This document shows positions 41,483-50,631 of a stretch of 64,000 bases of DNA, piece after piece (the first letter of the stretch is position 1; each line of letters starts with the position of its first letter). Source of the DNA: Pseudomonas sp. PD9R (lineage in GTDB: Bacteria > Pseudomonadota > Gammaproteobacteria > Pseudomonadales > Pseudomonadaceae). Location of the stretch: contig NZ_JAHTMR010000003.1 of assembly GCF_019200975.1 (NCBI RefSeq), forward strand, positions 93,639-157,638. Reading direction: 5' to 3'. The position numbers and the translations under genes are program-made. A model generated the notes under the pieces. That model was not told where the DNA came from. It searched no databases and worked only from the letters and a program-made list of their open reading frames with translations.

Positions 41483-42916
41483 TCAGGCTACTTGCTGCAA
41501 GATGTCTCGCAGGCGATCCAGGGCCGTATCGATGTCCAGTGTTTCGATGGCGCCAAAACCGAGGAGAAGCCCGGCCCTTGGGGGGTGTTGGTAGAAAAAG
41601 TTGTCGATGGAATAGAGCCCGACTTCCACTTTTTTCGCCAGTTCGATCACCAGTGGAATATCGATAGGCACTTTGCACATAACGACCATGTGGAAACCGG
41701 CCGTACTCGGAACGGGGTCAAGCCAGGGCGAAAGGTCACCGGCCATCCGCGCCAATATGCGGTCGCGTCGGCCGGCGTAAATCGTATGGCAACGCCGAAT
41801 GTGCTTGAGCAGGCAGCCTTCGGCGATGAACTTGGCCAGTGCCCACTGGGGCAGGGTGGAGGTGTGCAGGTCGGTGAGTTGCTTGGCGCGGACCACCGCT
41901 TCGAGGATCGCGGGCGGCAAAATCGCATACCCAAGTCGCAGCTCCGGCAGCAGGGTTTTCGAAAAAGTCCCGACGTAGGCGACGATCCCGCGCTCATCCA
42001 TGCTTTGCAGCGAGTCCGTAGGCCGGCCTTCGTAGCGAAATTCGCTGTCGTAGTCGTCCTCAATGATGATTGCGCCCAGTTCGTGGGCCTTGGCCAGCAA
42101 TGCAATCCGCCGCTCCTGGCTCATCGGCATGCCCAGCGGGAACTGGTGGGACGGGGTGACGTAGATCAGCCGGGTGCCGAGGGGAATCTTGTCCACCTGA
42201 ATGCCCTCAGCGTCCACCGGAACGCCGATGACCGTCGCGCCATGGGTACCGAACAACAGGCGTGCCGGCGGATAACCAGGGTCTTCCATGGCGACAATGC
42301 TGCCCGGACGTATCAGCACCCGGGAAATCAGGTCCAGGGCCTGTTGAGCACCGTTGCACACCACCACATCTTCGTCCTGGCAATTGACCCCGCGCGAGAA
42401 CGCGATGTGCCGGGCGATGGCGTTACGCAGCGCTGGCAGGCCTTCGGGCAGGCTGTAGAAGCCCTTGGAAGCGGAGATCTGGCGCAACGCGTGGGAAGTG
42501 CAGCGTCGCCAGTCGTCCTGCGGAAATTGGCCCTTGCTGGTGGCGCCGCCAATGAAGTCGTAACGCAGCGACCCTTCCAGCGTCGGGTGGCGCAGAAACA
42601 CCGGCAGGTTGCGCCAGGATTCGATCACCTCGAACCCCGCCAGCTCCGAATGGCTCTGTTTGCGCTCGACCTTCGAAGCCCGGGCGTTGACGTAGGTGCC
42701 TTTGCCGATCACCCCGGTGAGGAAGTTTTCGTAGGTCAGTTGAGCGTAGGTGTCGGAGATGGTTTTGCGCGAAATGCCCAATTGCTCGGCCAGCAAGCGG
42801 CTGGGCGGGAGTTGGGTCCCTGCTGCCAGACGACCCGTTTCGATGGCGCTGCGCAGTTGGTTGTACAACTGGCCCGCCAGGTCCTTGCGGCCGTTAATGA
42901 CAACATGTAGTTCCAT
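41483..42916 (-). CDS. MocR/PdxR-type regulator (GntR helix-turn-helix fused to aminotransferase fold)
   Basis: A 477-residue MocR-family regulator. The winged helix at residues 10-75 (GTQLPPSRLLAEQLGISRKT) is joined to a fold-type I aminotransferase-like domain from about 115. The PLP-binding lysine is K320 in VGTFSKTLLPELRLGY, and IIIEDDYDSEF provides the cofactor aspartate. It is divergent from an AhpD-like gene, which it probably controls, with PLP or an amino compound as effector. The intergenic region contains two direct AATTGG repeats that could be its site. Confidence 0.92.
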   Translation of the reverse strand: MELHVVINGRKDLAGQLYNQLRSAIETGRLAAGTQLPPSRLLAEQLGISRKTISDTYAQLTYENFLTGVIGKGTYVNARASKVERKQSHSELAGFEVIESWRNLPVFLRHPTLEGSLRYDFIGGATSKGQFPQDDWRRCTSHALRQISASKGFYSLPEGLPALRNAIARHIAFSRGVNCQDEDVVVCNGAQQALDLISRVLIRPGSIVAMEDPGYPPARLLFGTHGATVIGVPVDAEGIQVDKIPLGTRLIYVTPSHQFPLGMPMSQERRIALLAKAHELGAIIIEDDYDSEFRYEGRPTDSLQSMDERGIVAYVGTFSKTLLPELRLGYAILPPAILEAVVRAKQLTDLHTSTLPQWALAKFIAEGCLLKHIRRCHTIYAGRRDRILARMAGDLSPWLDPVPSTAGFHMVVMCKVPIDIPLVIELAKKVEVGLYSIDNFFYQHPPRAGLLLGFGAIETLDIDTALDRLRDILQQVA

Positions 42917-43011
42917 ACTGGCGTAGCTCCGGGCAATTGAGGCGCGTGTGCGTCGCGCCAGATTACGCTCATCCGCTGGCTGTGCAGAAGTTGCGTGGCC
43001 GAAAAACTGTC

Positions 43012-43056
43012 AATTGGCCTGGCGTCGAGTGGTGCGCGGTTATTTCGCTGAATTGG
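43012..43056 (+). promoter_or_regulatory. direct AATTGG repeats between the MocR and AhpD-like genes
   Basis: TCAATTGGCCTGG (43010 on) and TGAATTGGACCTG (43049 on) are direct repeats 39 bases apart in the divergent promoter region. MocR regulators often bind direct repeats. A third CAATTG occurs at 42935. Weak evidence. Confidence 0.3.
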
Positions 43057-43120
43057 ACCTGTAACGCTCACGTATCAACCGATACGGTAAATGGCACACC
43101 ACCGCCGCATGAGGCCCGCC

Positions 43121-43561
43121 ATGAACCCCCGTCTGGATTACTACAGCGCTTCACCCAAAGCGATGAAAGCCATGATCGCCATGGAAGCCCTGACCAGCAG
43201 TTTGAGTATTGAATCGGCGCTGCTGCACTTGATCAAAATCCGCGCTTCGCAGCTCAATGGCTGCGCATTCTGCACCGACATGCATTCGGTAGATGCCCGG
43301 CGCCTGGGTGAAAGCGACCGGCGCCTGTATTCCATTGTGGTGTGGCGCGACAGTAATTTCTTCAACCCCCGTGAGCGCGCGGCGCTGGGCTGGACCGAGG
43401 CTGTGACGCTGCTGTCGGAAAATCATGTGCCGGACGACGTCTACGCGCTGGCGCGGGCGCAATTCAGCGAAGGTGAACTCGTGGACCTGACCATCGCGAT
43501 CACCACCATTAACAGCTGGAATCGTCTGGCGGTGAGTTTTCGCCAAACCCCCAGCATCTGA
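43121..43561 (+). CDS. carboxymuconolactone decarboxylase family (AhpD-like) protein
   Basis: A 146-residue AhpD-like protein. The redox motif is C48-AF-C51 with H55 (NGCAFCTDMHS), as in alkylhydroperoxidase-type members of the carboxymuconolactone decarboxylase family. It probably reduces peroxides or serves as a thiol-disulfide protein. The ATG at 43121 has GAGG upstream and gives the family N-terminus; the frame from 43091 is longer without support. It is divergent from the MocR regulator, an arrangement often seen in pseudomonads. Confidence 0.85.
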   Translation: MNPRLDYYSASPKAMKAMIAMEALTSSLSIESALLHLIKIRASQLNGCAFCTDMHSVDARRLGESDRRLYSIVVWRDSNFFNPRERAALGWTEAVTLLSENHVPDDVYALARAQFSEGELVDLTIAITTINSWNRLAVSFRQTPSI

Positions 43562-43564
43562 AAA

Positions 43565-43603
43565 GATCAACAGATCTAAGCCTGCGGCTACGATCTGTTG
43601 ATC
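43565..43603 (+). terminator. hairpin after the AhpD-like gene
   Basis: GATCAACAGATC and GATCTGTTGATC are exact 12-base inverted arms around TAAGCCTGCGGCTAC, itself able to fold (AGCC/GGCT). It may be a terminator or a much altered REP (note CTGCGGC). It begins three bases after the stop. Confidence 0.5.
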
Positions 43604-43671
43604 TGTCACACCAGATTCATGAATGGTCGGCAGGATAAAACGAGTAACAACTATTTGACAGGGAGTCGACG

Positions 43672-44592
43672 ATGCAATTCTTGGGCACTTTCCCAGGGGC
43701 CGATATTGATCCGGTGCTGGCGCAATGTTTCAGCGTCACCGCCCGTTGCGGCTGTTTCATGCAGGCGGCCCGCCGGCTCAATATCAAGGCGACCCTGTTG
43801 CGCAAGCAATTGGCACAGCTTGAAACGCAGCTGCAATGTTCGTTGTTCAGCCCGTCGGACAATGGCGTTGCCCTCAGTCGTGACGGGTTGCAGCTGCATG
43901 CGCAACTGATCGCACTGGCCCACGAGCGTGACCTGCCGGTGATTGAACAACCGCAAGTGCGCCTGGCTGTCGCCGAGTCGATCCTGCATGACATTCTGGG
44001 TCGCGATCTGGTGGCCATGTTGCGGCGCAACGCCAGCGTACGACTGGACATCATCAACCTCGACAGCGAACTGTCCCTGCAAGCGGTCAGCGCCGACGTG
44101 GTTGTGTGGCTGGCCGGAACCGATTCGCCGCTCCCCGGCCCGAGCTTTGCCGTGGCTGAGCCCCGGCGTCTGGCTCGGCTCGATTACCTGCCCCACATCG
44201 CCAAACGCTACTCAAGGGTTGCCTCGCGTCCGGAGAGTCTCGACGACCTCGCAGACTTCCTATTGGTGCAATGGCAGCATGACCGGCAAATCGACAGCTT
44301 CCGCCCCTGGAACACGCTGGTGGAGCAACGCCTGGCCGGGGTCGTGCAATTGCATTCGTACGAATTGATGCTGGAAATGGTCCGTTGCGGTGCGTGCATT
44401 GGCCTGCTACCCGGCTACATGAGTCGTTTTGACCGTGGTTTGACCGGTTTGCCAGAGCTGTTCAGCCAACCGATGCAGCGTCAGGTGTGGATGGCGGTGA
44501 ATGCCGAAACTCAAAACGAGGTTCAGGTGCAGACGATTGTCGAGTTGATCCACAACACCTTCCACGAGCGCAGCGAATGGTTCGAGCGTTGA
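43672..44592 (+). CDS. LysR-type transcriptional regulator
   Basis: A 306-residue LysR-family protein. The N-terminal helix-turn-helix (about residues 15-60) contains GCFMQAARRLNIKATLLRKQ, and the effector domain starts near 95. GGGAG precedes the ATG. The DNA-binding segment is somewhat divergent from the usual form (two cysteines before the helix, RCGC). The target is unknown; neighbours on either side are separated by hairpin or REP elements. Confidence 0.87.
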   Translation: MQFLGTFPGADIDPVLAQCFSVTARCGCFMQAARRLNIKATLLRKQLAQLETQLQCSLFSPSDNGVALSRDGLQLHAQLIALAHERDLPVIEQPQVRLAVAESILHDILGRDLVAMLRRNASVRLDIINLDSELSLQAVSADVVVWLAGTDSPLPGPSFAVAEPRRLARLDYLPHIAKRYSRVASRPESLDDLADFLLVQWQHDRQIDSFRPWNTLVEQRLAGVVQLHSYELMLEMVRCGACIGLLPGYMSRFDRGLTGLPELFSQPMQRQVWMAVNAETQNEVQVQTIVELIHNTFHERSEWFER

Positions 44593-44600
44593 CCAGGTCA

Positions 44601-44717
44601 ATGTAGGCGCTGTCGCAGGCTGCGATCTTTTAGCGGCATTGACCAATATCAGGGGTTTGCTTTTACACTCCGGATTAAAGATCAAAAGATCGCAGCCTGC
44701 GGCAGCTCCTACAGGGG
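44601..44717. repeat. REP pair (GGAGCTGCCG family), left copy degenerate
   Basis: Left copy GTAGGCGCTGTCGCAGGCTG has several changes; right copy GATCGCAGCCTGCGGCAGCTCC is intact. The two are about 50 bases apart. Confidence 0.85.
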
Positions 44718-44745
44718 GCGAGATCTACTTCAAGGAAGATTTACT

Positions 44746-45267
44746 GTGACGTTAACCGAACCCGTTATCACCCTCGAACGCCTCAGCGAAGCTCACATTG
44801 AGGGCATCGCTGCGCTTTACCACGAACCAGCCGTCGCCCGTCAGACGCTACAAATGCCGTTTCCGTCCACCGAGACCTGGCGCAAACGCCTGGACTCGGA
44901 CAACGAACGGGTGGTGCAACTGGTGGCGCTGCACCAAGGGGCGGTGATCGGCAGCATCACCCTTGAACAGTTTTCACGCATCCGGCGCAGCCATGCCGGC
45001 AGCTTTGGCATGGGCGTTGCGGCGGCGTGGCAGGGTAAAGGTGTTGGCTCACAACTGTTAGAGGCCGCACTGGATATTGCAGACAACTGGATGAATCTGC
45101 GAAGGGTCGAACTGAGCGTTTACGCGGACAACGAAGCGGCCATCAGGTTGTATCGCAAGTATGGCTTTGAAGACGAAGGCCTGTTTCGCGACTACGCGGT
45201 GCGTGACGGGGTATTCGTCGACACCTTGAGCATGGCGCGCCTGCGTCGCCGGCCCAAGGCCGGTTGA
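44746..45267 (+). CDS. GNAT-family N-acetyltransferase
   Basis: A 173-residue GNAT acetyltransferase. The acetyl-CoA loop is in GMGVAAAWQGKGVGSQLL (about residues 85-102), followed by RRVELSVYADNEAAIRLYRKY-type sequence and the C-terminal GFEDEGLFRDYAVRDG. The overall pattern resembles E. coli YhhY-type amino-acid or peptide acetyltransferases. It starts with GTG at 44746 with AAGGA upstream. Its stop is one base from the stop of the convergent racemase gene. Confidence 0.87.
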   Translation: MTLTEPVITLERLSEAHIEGIAALYHEPAVARQTLQMPFPSTETWRKRLDSDNERVVQLVALHQGAVIGSITLEQFSRIRRSHAGSFGMGVAAAWQGKGVGSQLLEAALDIADNWMNLRRVELSVYADNEAAIRLYRKYGFEDEGLFRDYAVRDGVFVDTLSMARLRRRPKAG

Positions 45268-45268
45268 A

Positions 45269-45961
45269 TCACTCGCCCAAGGCGAACGCCACCGCTGCCT
45301 TCGCGTGCAGGGCAGTGGTGTCGAGCAAGGGCAGGGCGCTGTGTTCCGGTTTGATCAGCAGGCTGATTTCGGTGCAGCCGAGAATGATCGCCTGGGCACC
45401 GCGGCGGGTCAGTGACTCGATGACTTGCTGATACACCTTGCGCGATGTCTCGCTGATCACCCCGACGCACAGTTCGTCGTAGATGATTCGGTGCACCGCC
45501 TGGCGTTCATCCGCCTCCGGCACCAGCACGGTCAACCCTTGTGCGCTCAGGCGATCCTTGAGGAAATCCTGTTCCATGGTAAACGCCGTGCCCAGCAGCC
45601 CGACTTTCAGTGCGCCGGCATCGACGGCTGCCTGGCCGGCCGGATCGGCAATATGCAGGAACGGAATGTCGATCGCCGCCTGAATCTGCCCGGCTACCTT
45701 GTGCATGGTGTTGGTACACAGCACCACGCAATCGGCACCGCCCGCCTGCAAGCGCTGCGCCGCATCCACCAGTATCAGCGCCGCATCGTCCCAACGACCG
45801 GCATGCTGGGCCTGTTCGACAGGCCCGAAGTCGACGCTGTACATTAGCAATTTTGCCGAACGCAACGGCCCGAGCCGGTCGCGCACCTGCTGATTGATAA
45901 GACGGTAATACTCGGCGCTGGACTCCCAGCTCATGCCGCCGATCAGGCCGATGGTACGCAT
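45269..45961 (-). CDS. aspartate/glutamate racemase family protein
   Basis: A 230-residue amino-acid racemase of the Asp/Glu/hydantoin superfamily, PLP-independent. The two catalytic cysteines are C82 (VLCTNTMHK) and C196 (ILGCTEIS). The start MRTIGLIGGMSWES is the family N-terminus and excludes the 121 extra codons of the longer open frame. It is divergent from an AraC regulator with a 78-base gap, which may control it. Substrate likely aspartate or glutamate; a broad-specificity racemase is possible. Confidence 0.9.
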   Translation of the reverse strand: MRTIGLIGGMSWESSAEYYRLINQQVRDRLGPLRSAKLLMYSVDFGPVEQAQHAGRWDDAALILVDAAQRLQAGGADCVVLCTNTMHKVAGQIQAAIDIPFLHIADPAGQAAVDAGALKVGLLGTAFTMEQDFLKDRLSAQGLTVLVPEADERQAVHRIIYDELCVGVISETSRKVYQQVIESLTRRGAQAIILGCTEISLLIKPEHSALPLLDTTALHAKAAVAFALGE

Positions 45962-46039
45962 GTTGTGCTCCTGTTGATGGCTACCCAATGCCCAAGAGTG
46001 TCCCGTGGATTGCATTCCCGATCTATCAGGAAATTTCAC

Positions 46040-46816
46040 ATGCCCAGCGTATTGAGCCAAGCGTTGCTCGGCGGCCGACTCTGCGTGCAACTGTTGCCCC
46101 GGTCCGCCTACAGCGCGCGTGATCCTGCGCAATGGCAAACCCTCGGGGTAACGCTGGAACGCCAGCAAGGCGTGCATGCGATCGATTCGGATCACCGGAT
46201 TGATTTTGACACCTTGCCCGGCGTGTTGGCTTATACCCCAATCGGCGTCGAAGTGTTTTCCGAGTCCGCGACGGGCGGGGAATACCTGCTGATGCGTCTG
46301 GATGAGGCGTTCGCGGGTGAGCATTTACCTGCCGTCGATCATCGGCTGCAAACTTCGGGTAATCGCCAGGTGCTGGATCAGGCGCGGCAGGTCCGGCGGC
46401 TGTTACTTTCACTGCAACCCGACATGCTGGCACTGGAGCAATGCGCCCTGGGTTTCGTGGGGCTGGTCCAACCGAACAGCGAATACCGCCAGCAGGCGCA
46501 GCCCAAGGTTTTTGCCCGCGTGCTGGACCAGATATCCGAACAGTTTCATCAACCCCTGACCCTGGCGCAGTTGGCCGCCACGTATGGGCACAACGAGTTG
46601 CGCTTTCTGCGCGACTTCACCCGCGCCATCGGCCTGACGCCGCATGCCTACCTCGTCGAAGTACGGTTGCAGGCAGCTCGGCGGATGATCGAGCACACCG
46701 ACCTGCCGCTGGCCAGCATCGCCCTGGATGCCGGCTTCGCCCACCAGTCCCACATGGGCAGCGCTTTTCGCAAATATCTGGGCATGACTCCCAGCCACTA
46801 CCGCTCGCGCTTTTAG
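46040..46816 (+). CDS. AraC-family transcriptional regulator
   Basis: A 258-residue AraC-family activator. The N-terminal sensing domain is about residues 1-150. The two C-terminal helix-turn-helix motifs lie in LAQLAATYGHNELRFLRDFT and LASIALDAGFAHQSHMGSAF, ending with the family LGMTPSHYR. AGGAA precedes the ATG at 46040. Divergent from the racemase, the probable target. Confidence 0.9.
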   Translation: MPSVLSQALLGGRLCVQLLPRSAYSARDPAQWQTLGVTLERQQGVHAIDSDHRIDFDTLPGVLAYTPIGVEVFSESATGGEYLLMRLDEAFAGEHLPAVDHRLQTSGNRQVLDQARQVRRLLLSLQPDMLALEQCALGFVGLVQPNSEYRQQAQPKVFARVLDQISEQFHQPLTLAQLAATYGHNELRFLRDFTRAIGLTPHAYLVEVRLQAARRMIEHTDLPLASIALDAGFAHQSHMGSAFRKYLGMTPSHYRSRF

Positions 46817-46886
46817 TCGTACGCCGCTGGCGCGCTTCTGCCATGCTCAAAGTCCGCAGCACCGCTTCAACCAAAGGAACACCGCA

Positions 46887-47381
46887 ATGGACGACGTACA
46901 ACAACTGGGCGAGATGCTTCGTCACTACGCAGAAAGCGAAGCGCACAAGAAGCAATTGTTTGAATCGCAGTCGGCCGAGTGGGCCAAGCGCATTGGTGCA
47001 CTGTTCGATCAGATCCAGCAGTGGCTGGAACCGGTCAAAGCGCCGAATCTGCTGGAGGTCAGCCGTGAAGCGTATGTCGCGTCTGGCCCGAGTGTTGCGG
47101 TGGAGACATCCACCTTCAAGACCGAAAAACTGAGCATCCTGATCGCCGGCAAACCGGTGGAGTTCGTGCCGGATGTGATGGGTGTTGGCGGGCAGATTTC
47201 AGTGGCGGTGATGGGCTTTACGGCGGCGCGCTATGGCAGTGTTTCGCTGGTGTGTCAGCCGCCTTCGGATGGCTGGCAGTGGCGCAAGACCAATGGCCTG
47301 AAAGACCCGGATACCTTTGCCTTCGATGCGAACTTTTTAGCGCAACAGTTGCAGGTTCTGATCCCCCGCGAGCGCAGCTGA
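46887..47381 (+). CDS. protein of unknown function, 164 residues
   Basis: A 164-residue soluble protein. The first 60 residues are helical and likely form a coiled coil (MLRHYAESEAHKKQLFESQS). The remainder is beta-rich with KLSILIAGKPVEFVPDVMGV and ends in a region with WQWRKTNG. AAAGGA lies upstream of the ATG. No family is recognised. Its 3' end abuts the REP array. Confidence 0.65.
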   Translation: MDDVQQLGEMLRHYAESEAHKKQLFESQSAEWAKRIGALFDQIQQWLEPVKAPNLLEVSREAYVASGPSVAVETSTFKTEKLSILIAGKPVEFVPDVMGVGGQISVAVMGFTAARYGSVSLVCQPPSDGWQWRKTNGLKDPDTFAFDANFLAQQLQVLIPRERS

Positions 47382-48061
47382 AACACCAAAATCCCCGTCT
47401 TCTTGTCGGCGCTGCCGCAGGCTTTGAGCTTTTGATTTTGTTTTTAAAAGCAAGATCAAAAGATCGCAGCCTTCGGCAGCTCCTACAGGGCTGCGTGGCA
47501 TCAAACCTTTCAACCTGTCAGTCGCGCTCTGATGCTTGTTGCGCCGCAAGTTCATCGTCAATACCACACAAGAACCGCATATACCCCACTGTAGGAGCTG
47601 CCGAAGGCTGCGATCTTTTGATTTTGTTTTTAAAAGCAAGATCGAAAGATCGCAGCCTGCGGCAGCTCCTACAGGGCTGCGTTGCATCAAACCTTTCAAC
47701 CTGTCAGTCGCGCTCTGATGCTTGTTGCGCCGCAAGTTCATCGTCAATACCACACAAGAACTGCATACCCCACTGTAGGAGCTGCCGAAGGCTGCGATCT
47801 TTTGATTTTTTAAAAGCAAGATCGAAAGATCGCAGCCTTCGGCAGCTCCTACAGGGCTGCGTTGCATCAAACCTTTCAACCTGTCAGTCGCGCTCTGATG
47901 CTTGTTGCGCCGCAAGTTCATCGTCAATATCACACAAGAACTGCATACCCCACTGTAGGAGCTGCCGAAGGCTGCGATCTTTTGATTTTTTAAAAGCAAG
48001 ATCGAAAGATCGCAGCCTTCGGCAGCTCCTACAGCGCTGCGATCTTTTGACTTTTAGCTGA
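47382..48061. other. 680-base interval filled by a REP array
   Basis: No gene is supported. The interval is nearly all a tandem array of REP pairs with a conserved spacer. The long frames through it on both strands (47252-48061 plus, 47337-47999 minus) are translations of the repeats. Confidence 0.85.
47406..48050. repeat. tandem array of four REP pairs with a 100-base spacer
   Basis: Four REP pairs of the GGAGCTGCCG family alternate with three nearly identical spacers of about 100 bases, starting at 47488, 47674 and 47854. The units are 186 and 180 bases long. The first REP pair has a diverged left half (GGCGCTGCCGCAGGCTTTGA). Spacers differ by a few bases (for example ACCGCATATACC against ACTGCATACC). 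The array ends with an extra REP fragment CTGCGATCTTTTGACT. It arose by local duplication, and the near identity of copies means it is recent. Confidence 0.93.
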
Positions 48062-50419
48062 TCACTTCAACGCCGGATCACCCATGTTCATTTTCTTCCA
48101 GCCCTGCAACAACACCTGGGCTTTGGGTTCCTGTCCGCTGTCGAGGTAGTACTGAATCAGCGCCAGCCGCGCGTTGCGGTTGGCGGGCTGCACTTTCAGC
48201 AGCCTTTCCAGTTCTGCACATGCCTCATCAACCTTGCCGCTGTCGTGCAATGCCACGGCCAGCACGTAGCCGAACTGCGCGCTCTGCGGTTCCAGTTGCG
48301 CGGCTTTGTGCAGGAACGGCATGGCTTGGTCCGACTTGCCCGCACGCACCAGCGACAGGCCCTGGGTATGTTGCAGCAGGGCCGCGTCCGGGTGTTCCTT
48401 GAGACTCTCGGCCAGCAGCGCCTGTGCTTCGGGACTGCGGCCATTGGCGTCCAGCCATTGCACCAGCGTTACCAATGCCGGGTAGAAGTCCGGGTCACGC
48501 TTGAGGGACGTGCGCAACAAGGTTTCGACTTCGCCGCCGCGTCCACTGGCCTGATAGAGCATGGCCAGGTTCAAGTTGGATTCGGCGCGCTCGGCGAGGC
48601 TTTTCTGCACGGTTTCGTATTCGGCGATGGCGGCCTCCCAGCTCCCCTGAGCGTTGCCCAAACCATTGCGTGCCACGCTGAGCAAATCCCGCGCCGCTGT
48701 AATGCGTATGGCTTTCACCGGGTCACTGAGTAACGGCGATAGCAGCGCTGCGCGTTCCTCTGGCGGCAGGAACGCACTGATGGCGTGGACAGCGCTCTCA
48801 CGCACCTGTGGTGCCGGGTTGTTCAAGTCTTTGGTGGCTAGCTTCAACGCCTGTTCGCTTGGATACAGCGGCAGTTCGGCCAGTAACGTCGCCCGTTGAA
48901 TCGCCGGCAGGTTGCTGCGTTGCAGTTGCTCGTACAAGGCCTGCGCCGCGCCGGGCTGACCGTTGCGAATCAGCCACAGGCTTTCGTCGTAACGCGGGGC
49001 CTCTTGCGCTGTACTGGCGGTGTTCCACAGCTTGAACTGCTCGGTGATCTTGTCGCCTGCCTTGCCCTGGTGGCAGGTCAGGCAGGCATCCGGCGTGCCG
49101 AGTTTCGCTGCGCGCTCGGGGTTGGGGATACTGAAACTGTGGTCATGGCGGAAGTCGTTGCCCATGTAGAACTTGCCGGGCATGTGGCAATCGATGCACT
49201 GCGAGCCCGGTTGGCCCATGGTGTGGCGGGTGTGTTCGATGGAATCGTAATTCTTCGCTTGCAGGCCCTTGCCGTCGACGCCTTCCACAGTGGTTTTGCC
49301 CGCCGTGTTGTGGCATTGCAGGCACACGCCATTACCCGGCGCCTTGAGTTCGGTGCTGTGGGGGTTGTGGCAATTGCTGCAGCGCACCCCCTTGTCGAAC
49401 ATTTTGCTCTGGGCGAAGGAGCCGTGTTCGAACACTTCGTCCTTGATTTTGCCGTCCAGGGCATACAACTCGCGGGTCAGCGCGCTTGGCAGATAATCAT
49501 CCATCAAGCGTTTGCCGACAGTAAATCCGTCACCTAATGGCGCGCGCCGGGAGTGGCAGCGGGCACAGGTCTCGATTTCGACAGTGGCGTTCTTGTCCTT
49601 GAGGTCGACGGCAAATCCGGCATGAATCAGGTCGGTCTTTTTCGCCGTCCACTCCAGGTGATTCGAGGCGGGACCGTGACAGGCCTGACAGCCGACACCG
49701 AGGCTGTTCCACTGGCTGTCGAAAGTGTTTTTTGCCGCGTCGAAGTTGCGTTTGAAGCCCGTGGTGTGGCACTCGACGCACATGAAGTTGGCGTTTTGGC
49801 TCGGTTTGCTCCAGTGCAGCGGGTCTTTGAAGTTCACGCCCTGGCCCGGATAGAGATGAAACCAGCGATGTTTTTCGGTATCCCAGGCCACGCCGAGGGC
49901 TTGCAAGCGACCTTCGCCAACTTCGATCAGGTATTGCTGCAACGGTGCGATGCCGAAGGTGTAGGCAACTTTGAAGTCGGCGTTTTTGCCGTCGATGCCG
50001 GGCGTGTTAACCCAGAAGCCATCGTCCTTGCGCGAGAAACGGGTGGTTTCATTTTCCGCTTTGAAGGTGACGTTGTTGAAGTCGCCGAGCATGGTGTCGG
50101 CATTGGCTTGCTGCATCGCCAATTGGTGATGGGAACCTTGCCAGTCCTTGACCTGCGCGCTGTGACAGCCCTGGCATTGTTGCTCGTCGACCATTTTTGC
50201 CGGCGTCACAGCGACCGGTTGTGGCTTGGCGGGTTGGGCGGCCGGCGCGCTGACCGGTGCATAGGTCACGGGCATCGGTTTGCTGCTGAACAGAAACCAG
50301 CCGATGCCCACGACAGCCAAAAGCAATACGCCAATGGTGACGGGAAACAGGTAGCGATTAATCAGGTTCGGTTGCGAATCAGGGTTGGGCGTTGCTGCAT
50401 TATTTTTATGTTTCGGCAT
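48062..50419 (-). CDS. membrane-anchored octaheme c-type cytochrome with HEAT/TPR C-terminus
   Basis: A 785-residue protein with one N-terminal membrane helix (PVTIGVLLLAVVGIGWFLF, about 26-44), a Pro/Ala linker, and eight CxxCH heme sites. The heme cysteines are at residues 82, 214, 244, 285, 347, 366, 408 and 446. The C-terminal third has HEAT-like (QVRESAVHAISAFL) and TPR repeats to the end. The topology puts the hemes in the periplasm. Such multiheme proteins with TPRs are found in redox and cytochrome-nitrite-type contexts, but no oxidase or reductase gene is adjacent. GGAAG precedes the ATG at 50419; the upstream 28 codons are excluded. Function unknown, electron transfer likely. Confidence 0.87.
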   Translation of the reverse strand: MPKHKNNAATPNPDSQPNLINRYLFPVTIGVLLLAVVGIGWFLFSSKPMPVTYAPVSAPAAQPAKPQPVAVTPAKMVDEQQCQGCHSAQVKDWQGSHHQLAMQQANADTMLGDFNNVTFKAENETTRFSRKDDGFWVNTPGIDGKNADFKVAYTFGIAPLQQYLIEVGEGRLQALGVAWDTEKHRWFHLYPGQGVNFKDPLHWSKPSQNANFMCVECHTTGFKRNFDAAKNTFDSQWNSLGVGCQACHGPASNHLEWTAKKTDLIHAGFAVDLKDKNATVEIETCARCHSRRAPLGDGFTVGKRLMDDYLPSALTRELYALDGKIKDEVFEHGSFAQSKMFDKGVRCSNCHNPHSTELKAPGNGVCLQCHNTAGKTTVEGVDGKGLQAKNYDSIEHTRHTMGQPGSQCIDCHMPGKFYMGNDFRHDHSFSIPNPERAAKLGTPDACLTCHQGKAGDKITEQFKLWNTASTAQEAPRYDESLWLIRNGQPGAAQALYEQLQRSNLPAIQRATLLAELPLYPSEQALKLATKDLNNPAPQVRESAVHAISAFLPPEERAALLSPLLSDPVKAIRITAARDLLSVARNGLGNAQGSWEAAIAEYETVQKSLAERAESNLNLAMLYQASGRGGEVETLLRTSLKRDPDFYPALVTLVQWLDANGRSPEAQALLAESLKEHPDAALLQHTQGLSLVRAGKSDQAMPFLHKAAQLEPQSAQFGYVLAVALHDSGKVDEACAELERLLKVQPANRNARLALIQYYLDSGQEPKAQVLLQGWKKMNMGDPALK

Positions 50420-50631
50420 TGCGACTTCCGTAGTCCAGGTGCATTTGCCGTCAGGCGCGCGTTCAGCTTGATGCAGCTTTGCCGGATGACCGGCGTCTGT
50501 CAAATGACGGTTGTGATCCGTTATGCAGCATTGGATGAATATTCTGACTTTTGATCGCGAAAAGCTATTTATTGGCTATACCTGTACATCCCTTACTCGT
50601 TCCGATGACGATCCACTTACAGGAGTTACGC
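50420..50631. other. divergent promoter region between the cytochrome and DUF3313 genes
   Basis: This 212-base interval serves leftward and rightward genes. An AT-rich core (50545-50585, with GCTATTTATTGGCTATAC) probably holds the promoter of the lipoprotein gene. No operator is recognised. Confidence 0.35.

Noticed and set aside
47406..48050. possible CRISPR array
   Set aside because: The unit is 180-186 bases, the spacers are identical rather than variable, and no cas gene is present.
47252..48061. 269-codon frame with three internal repeats, plus a 220-codon antisense frame
   Set aside because: These are translations of the REP array; the repeated peptide blocks follow the DNA repeat and shift frame between units.
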